Assembly (NCBI GenBank): GCA_937925095.1
Contig: CALEXX010000004.1
Location: 42,544 to 106,543, forward strand
Origin: an uncultured Leptotrichia sp.
Lineage (GTDB): Bacteria; Fusobacteriota; Fusobacteriia; Fusobacteriales; Leptotrichiaceae
Reading direction: 5' to 3'
DNA length: 64,000 nt
Shown here: one piece after another, positions 18,975 to 26,974 of the stretch
Position numbering within the stretch: position 1 is the stretch's first letter
Layout of the letters: each line of letters opens with the position of its first letter
Program-made: the position numbers and the translations under genes
Notes under the pieces: generated by a model
What the model was told of the DNA's origin: nothing
Seen by the model: the letters and a program-made list of their open reading frames with translations, nothing else
The model's database searches: none

Positions 18975-19189
18975 TATCATATTTTTTCTATTTACAAAAT
19001 GAAAGATAGCAAAAATTTTAAGAATGAAAACATTGAAAATATTATTAAAAAAATATATATGAGTATTATACAGATGAATGTATGGAAAAAGTTAAGGAGA
19101 AAATAGGAAATTTTGGAAAAAAGTGTTCTGAACCTTTGAATACAGATGAAAAATAGCCCTTCACAAAAATATATCCTGATAAAATAGAT
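18975..19189. other. Intergenic stretch without a supported gene
   Basis: Between the pnp promoter and the next plus-strand promoter there are only short frames. One on the plus strand from 18999 has 35 codons but no ribosome site; another from 19082 has 24 codons. Their lysine/glutamate-rich translations could be relics of a lost gene, but nothing recognisable remains. Confidence 0.4.
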
Positions 19190-19218
19190 TTGCATAAAAC
19201 ACAATAATCTGATATAAT
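19190..19218 (+). promoter_or_regulatory. Promoter driving the structured RNA upstream of the 19-codon peptide
   Basis: Plus strand: TTGCAT (19190-19195), 17-nt spacer, perfect TATAAT (19213-19218). This predicts transcription from about 19225. It is one of only two clear plus-strand promoters in the window. Confidence 0.8.
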
Positions 19219-19224
19219 GAATTT

Positions 19225-19313
19225 ACCTTAAGGTAGACCCCGAAAGGGTAAAGCTTATTTGATAATGAATAAAATTGGGATAAAAAAGGCTGGATTATTT
19301 CAGCCTTTTTTGT
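19225..19313 (+). ncRNA. Candidate small structured RNA ending at an intrinsic terminator
   Basis: The predicted transcript begins with a palindrome taccttaaggta (19224-19235) and a small ACCC/GGGT hairpin (19237-19249). It then contains cttatttgataatg (19254-19267) and ends at a strong terminator. That 14-nt segment is the exact complement of 19343-19356, which covers the start of the ribosome site of the downstream 19-codon ORF. It could act as an attenuated leader, or as a trans-acting RNA that blocks translation of the peptide. I do not recognise it as a known riboswitch or Rfam class. Confidence 0.55.
19282..19311 (+). terminator. Intrinsic terminator of the small RNA
   Basis: A perfect 11-bp stem: aaaaaaggctg (19282-19292) pairs with cagcctttttt (19301-19311) around an 8-nt loop, followed by tgtt. 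It lies between the promoter and the 19-codon ORF, so expression of that ORF needs read-through, processing or another start site. Confidence 0.85.
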
Positions 19314-19366
19314 TATAATTTTCTGGGTTACCCAATAACCCACATTATCAAATAAGGAGGTGTACT

Positions 19367-19426
19367 ATGCGTATACTGTTTTTTGTTTTAGTAGTTTTCC
19401 TACTGATTCAAAGGATTCTGTACTAA
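19367..19426 (+). CDS. 19-residue hydrophobic peptide, possible type I toxin
   Basis: A short ORF (MRILFFVLVVFLLIQRILY) with a near-perfect ribosome site AAGGAGG 6 nt before the ATG. The product is one hydrophobic helix with Arg at position 2 and a Gln-Arg near the C-terminus. In length and character it is like Ibs/Fst/TisB-type toxins that insert in the inner membrane, but no family match is claimed. A TGGGTTA/TAACCCA hairpin (19324-19342) sits just upstream, and 19343-19356 is complementary to the upstream small RNA. Downstream, an acccttaagggt palindrome (19439-19450) and a weak T-rich hairpin near 19453-19481 may end the message. A TATAAT on the minus strand at 19516-19521 could start an antisense RNA, but its -35 box is poor. 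Confidence 0.55.
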   Translation: MRILFFVLVVFLLIQRILY

Positions 19427-19643
19427 TTAGTACCCTCAACCCTTAAGGGTATCAATAGTCTTTTACCAGGCCTATTTTTTTATTGCCATTAGCCGAAAAT
19501 ATTTTTGGACTGGCTATTATATTAAATTATCTATTTTATTTTAATTCTGAAGCTCATAAACATCCTAAATTTTCTTTTATTTCAAATATCCCTATCCTCA
19601 CTTCTATTCAGTTTATCAAATTCATTTGTCTACTAATTAATAA

Positions 19644-19716
19644 GAAAAACTGCCTCAAATAGACTAAATCACTGAAAATAATCTTTATTTACATTGATTT
19701 TCTTTTTGAGACAGTT
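19644..19716 (-). terminator. Terminator after the 154-residue protein
   Basis: aactgcctcaaa (19648-19659) pairs with tttgagacagtt (19705-19716) with one G-U pair over a 45-nt A/T-rich loop. On the minus strand the stem is followed by a T-run. It lies about 28 nt past the stop codon of the upstream gene. Confidence 0.65.
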
Positions 19717-19743
19717 ATTTAGCTACTTGTTTTACATTTCTAG

Positions 19744-20208
19744 TTAAAAATTCCTATATGTTTCTATTTTCTCCAGAATATCTTCTAAAAGTTGTTCGAA
19801 AATAAAGTTGAATCTGTTATCAGCATCATGTAAAATAACAAAACAATGATTTGACTTAAAATCTGCTGACAGATTTTCAGTTAATTTATCAGATTTATAC
19901 CTGATTTTTTCCTTTGTTTTTAACATAATAACCTTTTCCCTAATTCCATGACTCTTGATAGGATAAACTGCAAATTTATATTTACCCAGATCAATTGTCA
20001 TAGCATTTCTCCCTGTGTTCCCTTCTATCCGGTATTTTTTCCCTCCTTCACAAATATTATCCTCAATGTACTTTTCAACCTCTACAGAATCTTTGGCTTT
20101 CTCCAGGAAATAAAATGCTCCTGCTGCTTCTTTATTTTCTATTTTTACGCCCTCCTCTTTCATTTTTTTATCATTACAAGCTTTTCTCCTTTCTTTAATT
20201 AAAAGCAT
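19744..20208 (-). CDS. Hypothetical 154-residue protein
   Basis: I do not recognise this protein. It is charged and probably cytoplasmic, with no signal peptide or membrane helix. The centre (YRIEGNTGRNAMTIDLGKYK) and the end (NHCFVILHDADNRFNFIFEQ) look like a mixed alpha/beta fold. The start is uncertain: the first ATG (20208) has no ribosome site, and an AAAGGAG lies inside the frame about 20 nt before a later in-frame ATG (residue 17, MKEEGVKIENK). It follows the 462-residue unknown gene by 57 nt and ends at a terminator, so the two probably form one transcript of unknown function. Confidence 0.6.
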   Translation of the reverse strand: MLLIKERRKACNDKKMKEEGVKIENKEAAGAFYFLEKAKDSVEVEKYIEDNICEGGKKYRIEGNTGRNAMTIDLGKYKFAVYPIKSHGIREKVIMLKTKEKIRYKSDKLTENLSADFKSNHCFVILHDADNRFNFIFEQLLEDILEKIETYRNF

Positions 20209-20265
20209 CTATAAAAATTTGTAATGTACCCCAATATATAGCATAACCATTTACAGTTTTTTTGT

Positions 20266-21654
20266 TTAATTATGCTTTTTATTCTGCATTTTCTCATATT
20301 CCTTCATCATTTTATCCATAATTTTTAAATTATTGTAAAATTCAGCATTTTTCTTAAATCTACTTTTCTTTCTTCCATCACTTTCTCTATCATTTAACTT
20401 TAAAAAGTTTATAGGTTTTTCTGAATAATTTATAACTGTATTCTGAATTTCATCATTAGACACAATAAGAACCTGATCAAAATAATCTTTTTCCTCTTCA
20501 TTACCTAAATTTGAATACTCTTTTTTAAACTCATCAAAACGGTATATTTCCCTAATATCCATTAATTCTGATATTTTCCGTAGTTTTTCAATATTTTTAC
20601 TTATTTCTGTATTTTCAAGGTCATAAACCATAACAACTCTTATTTTTTCAACTTCCTTATTGTTCCATTCTATTTCTTTTTCTCCTTGATATTTTTCAAT
20701 ATTTTCTCTCAAAATATCTTCAGCTATTTTATAATCTTCTGTTTCATAACTCCCATACAAAATTTCATTATTAGTTTTTTCCTTTTTCAGAAGGTACTTA
20801 TATAATTTAAATTTAAAATACGAGTATATTTTTATATCTTCTGTTTCTGATATTTTCCCCAGCATTTCATCCAGTAGCCTAAAATTTTCCTCTTCCTTCA
20901 ACCTAACCCCTGATGAAGTTACCCGTTTTCTACAGTTTATTTTTTCATTTTTAAGATTTAAAAGTAAATATGTAAAAAAATCATATCTTTCACCTTTAGA
21001 ATTCATTCTCCCATATTTATTAAAAAATTCTTCAAGTACTTCATATATATAATATAAATTCTTTATACCCAATTCTTCCTGAAACATTTCCATTTCTATA
21101 ATTTCCGGTTTTGAAGCTATTCCGTTATATACTCTTTCCCATCTTTTCAATAATATATTTTTTACATATTCCTGTCTCACTTTTTCAAATTTATTTATTT
21201 TCAGTTTTATAAGTTCAGCAGGTTCATCAGCTGACATATATTTTTTATAATCTATATCCAAACCATTTAATACAGACCTTAAATCCGACTTCAATGTTGT
21301 CCTGTTTTCATTACTTTCCCAAATTTTTTGTCCAAACCTCATAATATTAAATTTTTTGCTACTTATTAGAAGAAAAAGATAAATCATTTCTTTTCTCATT
21401 GAATTTAGAAATTTGAAAACTTCCTTCCATTTTAGAATTTTTTTGTCATATTTTCCAAAAAAGAAAAAATATTCTTTTGTTTCCACTATCTGTCCTAGTT
21501 TTTCAGCATTTAACATATTATTTACAGTCTTCAATTTTTCTGAAAAATTTTTCTCTGTAATAATTTTATTTTCAAATGCGTCTTTCTTATTTATAATCTT
21601 AAAATTTAATATTTTTGATATCAGTTCTATTTCATCGTAATTAAAATCGAGCAA
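20266..21654 (-). CDS. Hypothetical 462-residue protein
   Basis: No family is recognised. The protein is long, Lys/Glu-rich and likely all-helical with coiled-coil stretches, and has no signal peptide or membrane segment. A segment near residues 350-375 (VVMVYDLENTEISKNIEKLR) and DYFDQVLIVSNDEIQ look like strand-rich pieces of a Rossmann-like domain, but no catalytic motif stands out. Translation probably starts at the TTG at 21654, which has GAGGTGG 6 nt upstream. Codon use is as AT-rich as its surroundings. It precedes the 154-residue unknown gene; nothing in the neighbourhood suggests a role. Confidence 0.65.
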   Translation of the reverse strand: MLDFNYDEIELISKILNFKIINKKDAFENKIITEKNFSEKLKTVNNMLNAEKLGQIVETKEYFFFFGKYDKKILKWKEVFKFLNSMRKEMIYLFLLISSKKFNIMRFGQKIWESNENRTTLKSDLRSVLNGLDIDYKKYMSADEPAELIKLKINKFEKVRQEYVKNILLKRWERVYNGIASKPEIIEMEMFQEELGIKNLYYIYEVLEEFFNKYGRMNSKGERYDFFTYLLLNLKNEKINCRKRVTSSGVRLKEEENFRLLDEMLGKISETEDIKIYSYFKFKLYKYLLKKEKTNNEILYGSYETEDYKIAEDILRENIEKYQGEKEIEWNNKEVEKIRVVMVYDLENTEISKNIEKLRKISELMDIREIYRFDEFKKEYSNLGNEEEKDYFDQVLIVSNDEIQNTVINYSEKPINFLKLNDRESDGRKKSRFKKNAEFYNNLKIMDKMMKEYEKMQNKKHN

Positions 21655-21807
21655 GAAATTCCACCTCGTACCTGTTTTCTTATATGTTAACAGTTACAAG
21701 AACTAATTTTGAGGGGTTTCATTAATTTTTTATTAATTCTTAAATCTCCCTAAAATCAGTTGGTTAATTCTTACTCGGTATTAATTTATCATTAAATGAT
21801 ATATTTT

Positions 21808-22794
21808 CTATTTTACTTCCAATAATAATCTCTTCAATGTTTCTGAACCTGCTTTAGAATCATTGATTTCACGTTTCCAGTATTTACTTCCCTTTACTCC
21901 ATAAAATAAGCCATGTGTATGCATTAGAAAAAGATGTGGACGGGTACCCTTTTCTTCCATTTTTTCTACATATGAAAGCATCTTTTCCATAATTTCCTTT
22001 CTCGTAATATTTATTTCCTTACCATAATATTTACCAAACTCAGAAAGTATCATTGGATTATCATAAATTTCACGCCCAAGCATTACTGAATCTACATGTT
22101 TTAAATGTTCATCAATTGCTTCAACAGTTTTTATTCCTCCATTTATTTCAATGTGAAGATGCGGCTTCTCTTTTTTAATCCTGTATACTTCATCATATCT
22201 CAAAGGTGGAATTTCCCTATTTTCCCTTGGATCAAGTCCTGCCAGTATAGCTATTCTTGAATGAATAATATACTTATTTACTCCCGCCTGCTCTGTTATA
22301 TTAATGAAATTAAGCATGTCTTCATATTTATCCAGAAGAGTTCTGCCATAATCATCCGGCAGAATTCCTTTTCCATCAATTCCTATTCTATGTTTTATGG
22401 AAACTGTTTTTTTAGTAGCTTTTTTCATTTCGTGAACTATTTCGGCAACTAATTCCGGAAAAGCCATCAGATAGGCTCCCATTGCATTACCTGAAACTCT
22501 GTCTGATGGACATCCAACATTCAGATTTATCTCATCATAGTTATAATCTTCCGCTATCTTTACTGCTTCATATGCTTCTTCTTTATTTGATGCTGATATT
22601 TGTAAAACTATAGGATTCTCAACATCATCAAAGCCAAGCATATAATCAGTATCACCTTTGATAATTGCCTGTGCTGTTATCATTTCTGTATAGAGTGTAA
22701 CATCCTTGTTTATCATTCTTACAAAATTTCTAAAATTTCTGTCTGTTTTATCAACCATTGGTGCAACACTTATTATATTCTTCATATTTTTCAC
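21808..22794 (-). CDS. dusA: tRNA-dihydrouridine synthase A
   Basis: A flavoenzyme reducing uridines in the tRNA D-loop. The FMN-binding TIM barrel shows APMVDKTDRNFRNFVR at the N-terminus, the catalytic-cysteine motif EINLNVGCPSDRVSGNAMGA (Cys ~96), VSIKHRIGIDG, and the GGIK and VMLGREIYDNP phosphate-binding segments. DusA-type features (NVGCPSDRV, HSRIAILAGLDPRENREIPPL) separate it from DusB/C. A GTG start at 22794 is favoured, since AAGGA lies 6 nt before it; the ATG at 22785 is 15 nt away. The lipoprotein protease gene upstream ends 30 nt before it. Confidence 0.95.
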   Translation of the reverse strand: MKNMKNIISVAPMVDKTDRNFRNFVRMINKDVTLYTEMITAQAIIKGDTDYMLGFDDVENPIVLQISASNKEEAYEAVKIAEDYNYDEINLNVGCPSDRVSGNAMGAYLMAFPELVAEIVHEMKKATKKTVSIKHRIGIDGKGILPDDYGRTLLDKYEDMLNFINITEQAGVNKYIIHSRIAILAGLDPRENREIPPLRYDEVYRIKKEKPHLHIEINGGIKTVEAIDEHLKHVDSVMLGREIYDNPMILSEFGKYYGKEINITRKEIMEKMLSYVEKMEEKGTRPHLFLMHTHGLFYGVKGSKYWKREINDSKAGSETLKRLLLEVK

Positions 22795-22824
22795 TCTAAT
22801 TCCTTATTTTCCAAATCATTTTTA

Positions 22825-23640
22825 CTATTTTCTGTAATATTTCATAGCTTCAGGTAAAAAGTCCTTCAAAGCCTGAATTCTTTTATCATTTGACGGATGT
22901 GTAGAAAGAAAATCAACTCCACTTCCACTTTCTTTTGTAGCCATTCTTTCTAGAGTTTTTATTGATTCCTCAGGATTATATCCTGCCATTGCCATAAATA
23001 TCATTCCATACTTATCTGCTTCATATTCCTGTGTTCTATTAAATTTCAGAAGCCCTATTTGAAGACCTTGACCTACTAAGTCATTATTTATAACTTCTGT
23101 CGCTCCTCCTGTCAGAACGTCTACAACTCCCTTTCCAATCATTACTACTCCGGCTGTCATCTGGTTACTTTTACCTTCAGCATGATGTCCCCCAATAACG
23201 TGACCTATTTCATGCCCCATAACAAACGCCACACCTGCATCTGTCTTTAAAACTGGCATAATTCCTGTAAAGAATGCTATTTTCCCACCAGGCATTGCAA
23301 ATGCATTTAATTCCTCACTTTTTATAAGGTTAAATTCCCAGTTTAAGTTATTTACTTTTTTTGCCATACTATTTTCATTCATATATTTTTCAACTGCTCT
23401 TGATACTCTTCCACCAATTTCTCTTAATCTTTTTCCGTCAGCACTATTATTTGCCAGTAAATTTTTTGAAGCCGCTTCATTTATAAATTGTCTATAAGCT
23501 GCTACTGAATCCCTTGCAACACTTTCATCACTTACTAATTTCAGCTGTTTTCTTCCTGTAAGGGGTGCTGTTGTACAACTTGCTAAAAGTAGCATCCCCA
23601 ATATTGCAATAATTAATTTTGAATTTCTTCTCATACTCAT
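22825..23640 (-). CDS. M48-family metalloprotease lipoprotein
   Basis: A periplasmic zinc protease of the M48 family, similar to LoiP/YggG and the BepA catalytic domain, which cope with damaged outer-membrane proteins. The signal peptide ends in a lipobox (LLLASC, Cys22). The catalytic HEIGH motif lies near residue 143, with the third ligand Glu in RTQEYEADKYGM. Other family features are LNAFAMPGGKIAFFTG and the C-terminal DFLSTHPSNDKRIQAL. There is no TPR region, unlike BepA. AGGAGG lies 6-7 nt before the ATG. It is divergent from htpX, another M48 protease, over a 200-nt shared promoter region. Confidence 0.92.
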   Translation of the reverse strand: MSMRRNSKLIIAILGMLLLASCTTAPLTGRKQLKLVSDESVARDSVAAYRQFINEAASKNLLANNSADGKRLREIGGRVSRAVEKYMNENSMAKKVNNLNWEFNLIKSEELNAFAMPGGKIAFFTGIMPVLKTDAGVAFVMGHEIGHVIGGHHAEGKSNQMTAGVVMIGKGVVDVLTGGATEVINNDLVGQGLQIGLLKFNRTQEYEADKYGMIFMAMAGYNPEESIKTLERMATKESGSGVDFLSTHPSNDKRIQALKDFLPEAMKYYRK

Positions 23641-23704
23641 TTATATTCCTCCTAAATTTATATACAATATAACTTTTTCATACATCTCCTATTTGAATTG
23701 TTTT

Positions 23705-23733
23705 ATTATAACATATAAATATAAAACTGACTA
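23705..23733 (-). promoter_or_regulatory. Promoter for the M48 lipoprotein and dusA
   Basis: Minus strand TATAAT (23705-23710) with a 17-nt spacer to a weaker -35 TAGTCA (23728-23733). It faces away from the htpX promoter 54 nt further along, giving a compact divergent control region for two related proteases. Confidence 0.5.
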
Positions 23734-23786
23734 CTATCAAATATTTTTCAAATAAAAAATCATAATTATTATCCTTAAACTTTTAA

Positions 23787-23815
23787 TTGAAAAAATAACT
23801 TATATATATTATAAT
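23787..23815 (+). promoter_or_regulatory. Promoter for htpX
   Basis: Plus strand TTGAAA (23787-23792), 17-nt spacer, TATAAT (23810-23815), about 27 nt before the start codon and just ahead of an AAGGAG ribosome site. No CtsR- or CpxR-like palindrome was recognised. Confidence 0.8.
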
Positions 23816-23842
23816 GAAGAAAATTATAAAAAGGAGAAAAAA

Positions 23843-24703
23843 ATGTTTGCTAACTCATTAAAAACAGGAATGCTTATGTTTGCATTAATTATGCTGTTTA
23901 CAGCCATTGGTGGAATGCTCGGAAGTAGTGAAGGTGCATTTATAGGACTTCTGATAGCTGGCGGAATGAGCTTCTTCAGCTACTGGTTCAGTGATAAAAT
24001 GGTTTTAAGTGCATATAATGGTAAGGAAGTTACAGAACTTAATAATCCAAGATTATACAGAATGGTTAAAAATTTAGCTGCTAACGCAAAATTGCCAATG
24101 CCAAAAGTTTATATCATTCCGGAAAGACAGCCAAATGCATTTGCCACAGGTAGAAATCCTCAGCATGCTGCAGTTGCATGTACTGAAGGACTGCTTGAAA
24201 TTATGAATGACAACGAACTGGCAGGAGTTTTGGGACATGAACTTGGACACGTTAAGCATAGGGATATTCTTATAAGCACAATAGCTGCAACTTTTGCAGG
24301 AGCAATTTCCAATATAGCAAGATTCTTGCCTTATTTTGGAAATTCAGGAGACTCAAGAAGACGTAGAAACAACACAGGAGCTCTTATGTTATTTTCTTTT
24401 CTTGCCCCTATTGGAGCTGCAATTATTCAAATGTCAATTTCCCGTCGTAGGGAATTCATGGCTGACAGGGCAGGAGCAGAATTTTCAGGAAATCCTCTAT
24501 ACTTAAGAGATGCATTAAATAAGCTTGAAGCATATAGCCATAATGTTGCAATGTCAAAACAGAATCCTGCATATTCACATATGTTCATTGTGAATCCTCT
24601 ATCAGGAATTAAGGGACTTGCTGATTTATTCAGAACACACCCTGCTACATCTGACAGAATAAGGGAACTAGAAAAAATGGCATACGATAAACATCTAATG
24701 TAA
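23843..24703 (+). CDS. htpX: Inner-membrane zinc protease HtpX
   Basis: A membrane M48B metalloprotease for quality control of inner-membrane proteins. Two N-terminal hydrophobic helices (residues ~8-50) precede the catalytic HELGHVKHRD near residue 131. A further hydrophobic stretch (LMLFSFLAPIGAAIIQM) follows, and then the third zinc ligand in SRRREFMADRAGAEFSG. The C-terminus ends with LFRTHPATSDRIREL. The length of 286 residues is normal. GGAG lies 6 nt before the ATG. It is the only long plus-strand gene here, bounded by its own promoter and terminator, and divergent from the M48 lipoprotein gene. The pairing suggests matched inner-membrane and periplasmic proteolysis. Confidence 0.96.
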   Translation: MFANSLKTGMLMFALIMLFTAIGGMLGSSEGAFIGLLIAGGMSFFSYWFSDKMVLSAYNGKEVTELNNPRLYRMVKNLAANAKLPMPKVYIIPERQPNAFATGRNPQHAAVACTEGLLEIMNDNELAGVLGHELGHVKHRDILISTIAATFAGAISNIARFLPYFGNSGDSRRRRNNTGALMLFSFLAPIGAAIIQMSISRRREFMADRAGAEFSGNPLYLRDALNKLEAYSHNVAMSKQNPAYSHMFIVNPLSGIKGLADLFRTHPATSDRIRELEKMAYDKHLM

Positions 24704-24737
24704 ACTTATAAAAATTTTAGAATTTTTGGAAACACTT

Positions 24738-24802
24738 AAAAAAATGATGTATAAATTTGTAAATCCTATTATTTAATAATTTACTTTTATACATCATTTT
24801 TT
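24738..24802 (+). terminator. Terminator after htpX
   Basis: aaaaaatgatgtataaa (from 24738) pairs with tttatacatcatttttt (to 24802), a stem of about 16 bp with a ~30-nt loop and a T-run. It separates htpX from the converging OmpA gene. Confidence 0.8.
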
Positions 24803-24835
24803 ATTATTACATATATTCCTTTTTCCATTAAACAT

Positions 24836-24868
24836 GAAAAAGGCTTATTAAAATTAATAAACCTTTTA
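24836..24868 (-). terminator. Terminator after the OmpA-family gene
   Basis: A short-loop hairpin: aaaaaggcttattaa / ttaataaacctttt, with one mismatch. Read on the minus strand it lies about 26 nt after the OmpA-family stop and ends in CCTTTTT. Confidence 0.75.
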
Positions 24869-24893
24869 TATAATTGAAGATGATATATTATGA

Positions 24894-25604
24894 TTAAAAT
24901 AAACTTATTCCTCTTTTAACAAGTCTAAATTCTACCCTTCTGTTGGCATTTCTTCCTGCTTCTGTATCATTACTTGCGACAGGATTTTCTTCACCTTTTC
25001 CAAGTATTTCTACTATTCTTGTTGGAGATAGTCCTAATTCTATCAATTTTGCACTGACACTTTCCGCCCTTCTCAAAGATAGTTTTTCATTATATGAGTT
25101 TACTCCTATAGAGTCAGTATATCCAACTATAGTTACAACGTAATCATTTTTTTCAACATATTCTTTTATATCCTTTAATGTAGGAACTGCCTCTTCTGAT
25201 AATTTTGAACTATTTAATTTAAACTTAAGTTCATCAGCCTTAACACTAAGTAATTCCACTTTAGTAATATCAAGTTTTGAACTTCCTATCATTTTTGGTT
25301 CTGGTATAAAATCATCTTTTTTATTATTTTGAAGTTTATTTTCTGCCTGTTGATCATTTTTTATTACTGTTGATGTTCCATCCTGTGACAATTCTACTGT
25401 TATCAAATCAGGATCCGAAGCTAAAGTAGGCTGCTTTGCAGGCTCTGTTACTGGAATATCTTTCTGTGCGTCTCCATTTAATTCAACCGCATTTGGTTTT
25501 ATAGAATTTTTTCTCATTTCAGATGTAGATAATTTTTCTGATACAGTTGGTACAGATAACGCCACCAACGATGATAACGCTACTAATGTAGGTTTTTTTA
25601 CCAT
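24894..25604 (-). CDS. OmpA-family peptidoglycan-binding protein
   Basis: An envelope protein whose C-terminal ~115 residues form an OmpA domain that binds peptidoglycan. Landmarks are GYTDSIGVNSYNEKLSLRRA and the end NANRRVEFRL, with the diaminopimelate-binding Asp and Arg. The N-terminus (KKPTLVALSSLVALSVPTVS) is a short, possible signal sequence with no lipobox. Residues 30-110 are polar and Gln/Asn/Lys-rich (DKKDD, QQAENKLQNNKKDDF), probably an extended linker; no transmembrane barrel is present. It is therefore likely periplasmic rather than a porin. GGGAGG precedes the ATG. It stands alone, converging on htpX. Confidence 0.88.
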   Translation of the reverse strand: MVKKPTLVALSSLVALSVPTVSEKLSTSEMRKNSIKPNAVELNGDAQKDIPVTEPAKQPTLASDPDLITVELSQDGTSTVIKNDQQAENKLQNNKKDDFIPEPKMIGSSKLDITKVELLSVKADELKFKLNSSKLSEEAVPTLKDIKEYVEKNDYVVTIVGYTDSIGVNSYNEKLSLRRAESVSAKLIELGLSPTRIVEILGKGEENPVASNDTEAGRNANRRVEFRLVKRGISLF

Positions 25605-25884
25605 TTGATTTTCCTCCCTTACTACAAACTATGAATCCTTTACATATATTCGATATATATTTTCATAATTATATTTCATAATGTTGTATTTTTTCTTAGA
25701 TTTTTCTTTTTATACTAAGATAATACCAAAAAAACAGAAAAAATACAAGCTTTTTTTTTAATTTTTTTCATTTTTATAAAAAATTATATAAAAAACATCT
25801 TATTAATGCTGTACTTTTTCTGTTTTAAACAATTTAAAATATCAATAAAATTATATAGGGTAACCATTTTTAAGTGTGTGATTA

Positions 25885-26973
25885 TTACATCAGATATTCT
25901 TTCCCTTTATCTGACAATTTGAAGATTCTATTCTCAATATAGACAAGTTTATTTTCCATTGCTTTCTTAAGAACCTTATTTAAAAACATTTTTTCCCATC
26001 TTAAATGGTATTCTAATGTATCCACTCCGCATTCATCTGTTTCCTGAGGCGTATTCATATGATTTGCAATATGAATAAGCAATATTTTAACCGAAAACTC
26101 AAGTTTCTGGTTTCTTTTTCTCTTTATTGTTGAAATTAATCCACTTTTTGGAGAAACAATCAATACTATAATAAATAATACTCCTATTATTATAGCAATA
26201 CTTCCTGCTATTGATACATCAAATAAAATTGCCATATTATATCCGATAACTGATGCAACTGCTCCAATAAGTAAACTTAACGCTATCATTTCCTTCAGCT
26301 TGTTTGTAAGCAAATATGCTGTTATTGGAGGGCCTATCATAAAAGCTACAACCAGTATAGATCCCACTGCCCCAAATGAAGTTACTGCCGTTACAGAAAC
26401 AAGGGACATAAGAATATAATGTACCAATACAGGCTGCATACCTAAAGTTACTGCCAGAGCCTTATCAAATGTAGATATTTTTAATTCTTTAAAAAATATT
26501 ATAATAAAGAGAAAATTCACTACAAAAATTATAAATATACTCACTAGACTTTTTGCAACTGAAAATCCAAATATTTCAATTCTATTAAATGGTGCAAATG
26601 CAAGCTCTCCAAGTAAAACTGAATCTACATCCAAATGAACATTTTTTGTATATTTTGAAATTAAAATTACTGCCATACTGAATAATAAAGGGAAAACTAT
26701 TCCTATTGCCGAATCTTCCTTTAACAACCTTGTTGAATTAAGCAGCTCCACAAGATAAACTGTTAAAACTCCTACAATTCCTGCTCCAATAATTAATAAT
26801 GGAGAGTTAAGATCATGTACAATAAAGAATGCTAGAACTATTCCCAGTAATATTGTATGGGTAATTGCATCAGATACCATTGCCATACTTTTTAGAACGA
26901 GGAAAACTCCTAATATGGAACAGGCTCCTGCCACAAGAATCGCAATTAGCTGTATTTCCAATCCTGCACTCAT
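25885..26973 (-). CDS. Metal ABC transporter permease with C-terminal winged-helix-like tail
   Basis: The second membrane subunit of a Mn/Zn/Fe-type ABC importer (family ABC-3/ZnuB). Residues 1-275 hold eight or nine hydrophobic helices with the family's AMVSDAITHTILLGI and ATLGMQ-like coupling segments. After a polar stretch (SPKSGLISTIKRKRNQK) there is a soluble ~75-residue tail (KILLIHIANHMNTPQ to FKLSDKGKEYLM). It reads like a small winged helix, as in TroD-type permeases. The ATG at 26973 is chosen: a G-rich ribosome site lies just upstream and the start is 2 nt after the preceding stop. A longer frame overlapping the neighbour is unlikely. It is the last gene of the DtxR-led operon. Confidence 0.87.
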   Translation of the reverse strand: MSAGLEIQLIAILVAGACSILGVFLVLKSMAMVSDAITHTILLGIVLAFFIVHDLNSPLLIIGAGIVGVLTVYLVELLNSTRLLKEDSAIGIVFPLLFSMAVILISKYTKNVHLDVDSVLLGELAFAPFNRIEIFGFSVAKSLVSIFIIFVVNFLFIIIFFKELKISTFDKALAVTLGMQPVLVHYILMSLVSVTAVTSFGAVGSILVVAFMIGPPITAYLLTNKLKEMIALSLLIGAVASVIGYNMAILFDVSIAGSIAIIIGVLFIIVLIVSPKSGLISTIKRKRNQKLEFSVKILLIHIANHMNTPQETDECGVDTLEYHLRWEKMFLNKVLKKAMENKLVYIENRIFKLSDKGKEYLM

Positions 26974-26974
26974 A

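Noticed and set aside
18999..19156. Short plus-strand frames (35 and 24 codons) between the pnp promoter and the small-RNA promoter
   Set aside because: No ribosome site and no promoter in front; the translations match no family I know. Left as possible relics only.
19225..19313. Riboswitch for a following metabolic gene
   Set aside because: The only downstream plus-strand frame is a 19-codon hydrophobic peptide, and no known aptamer pattern was recognised.
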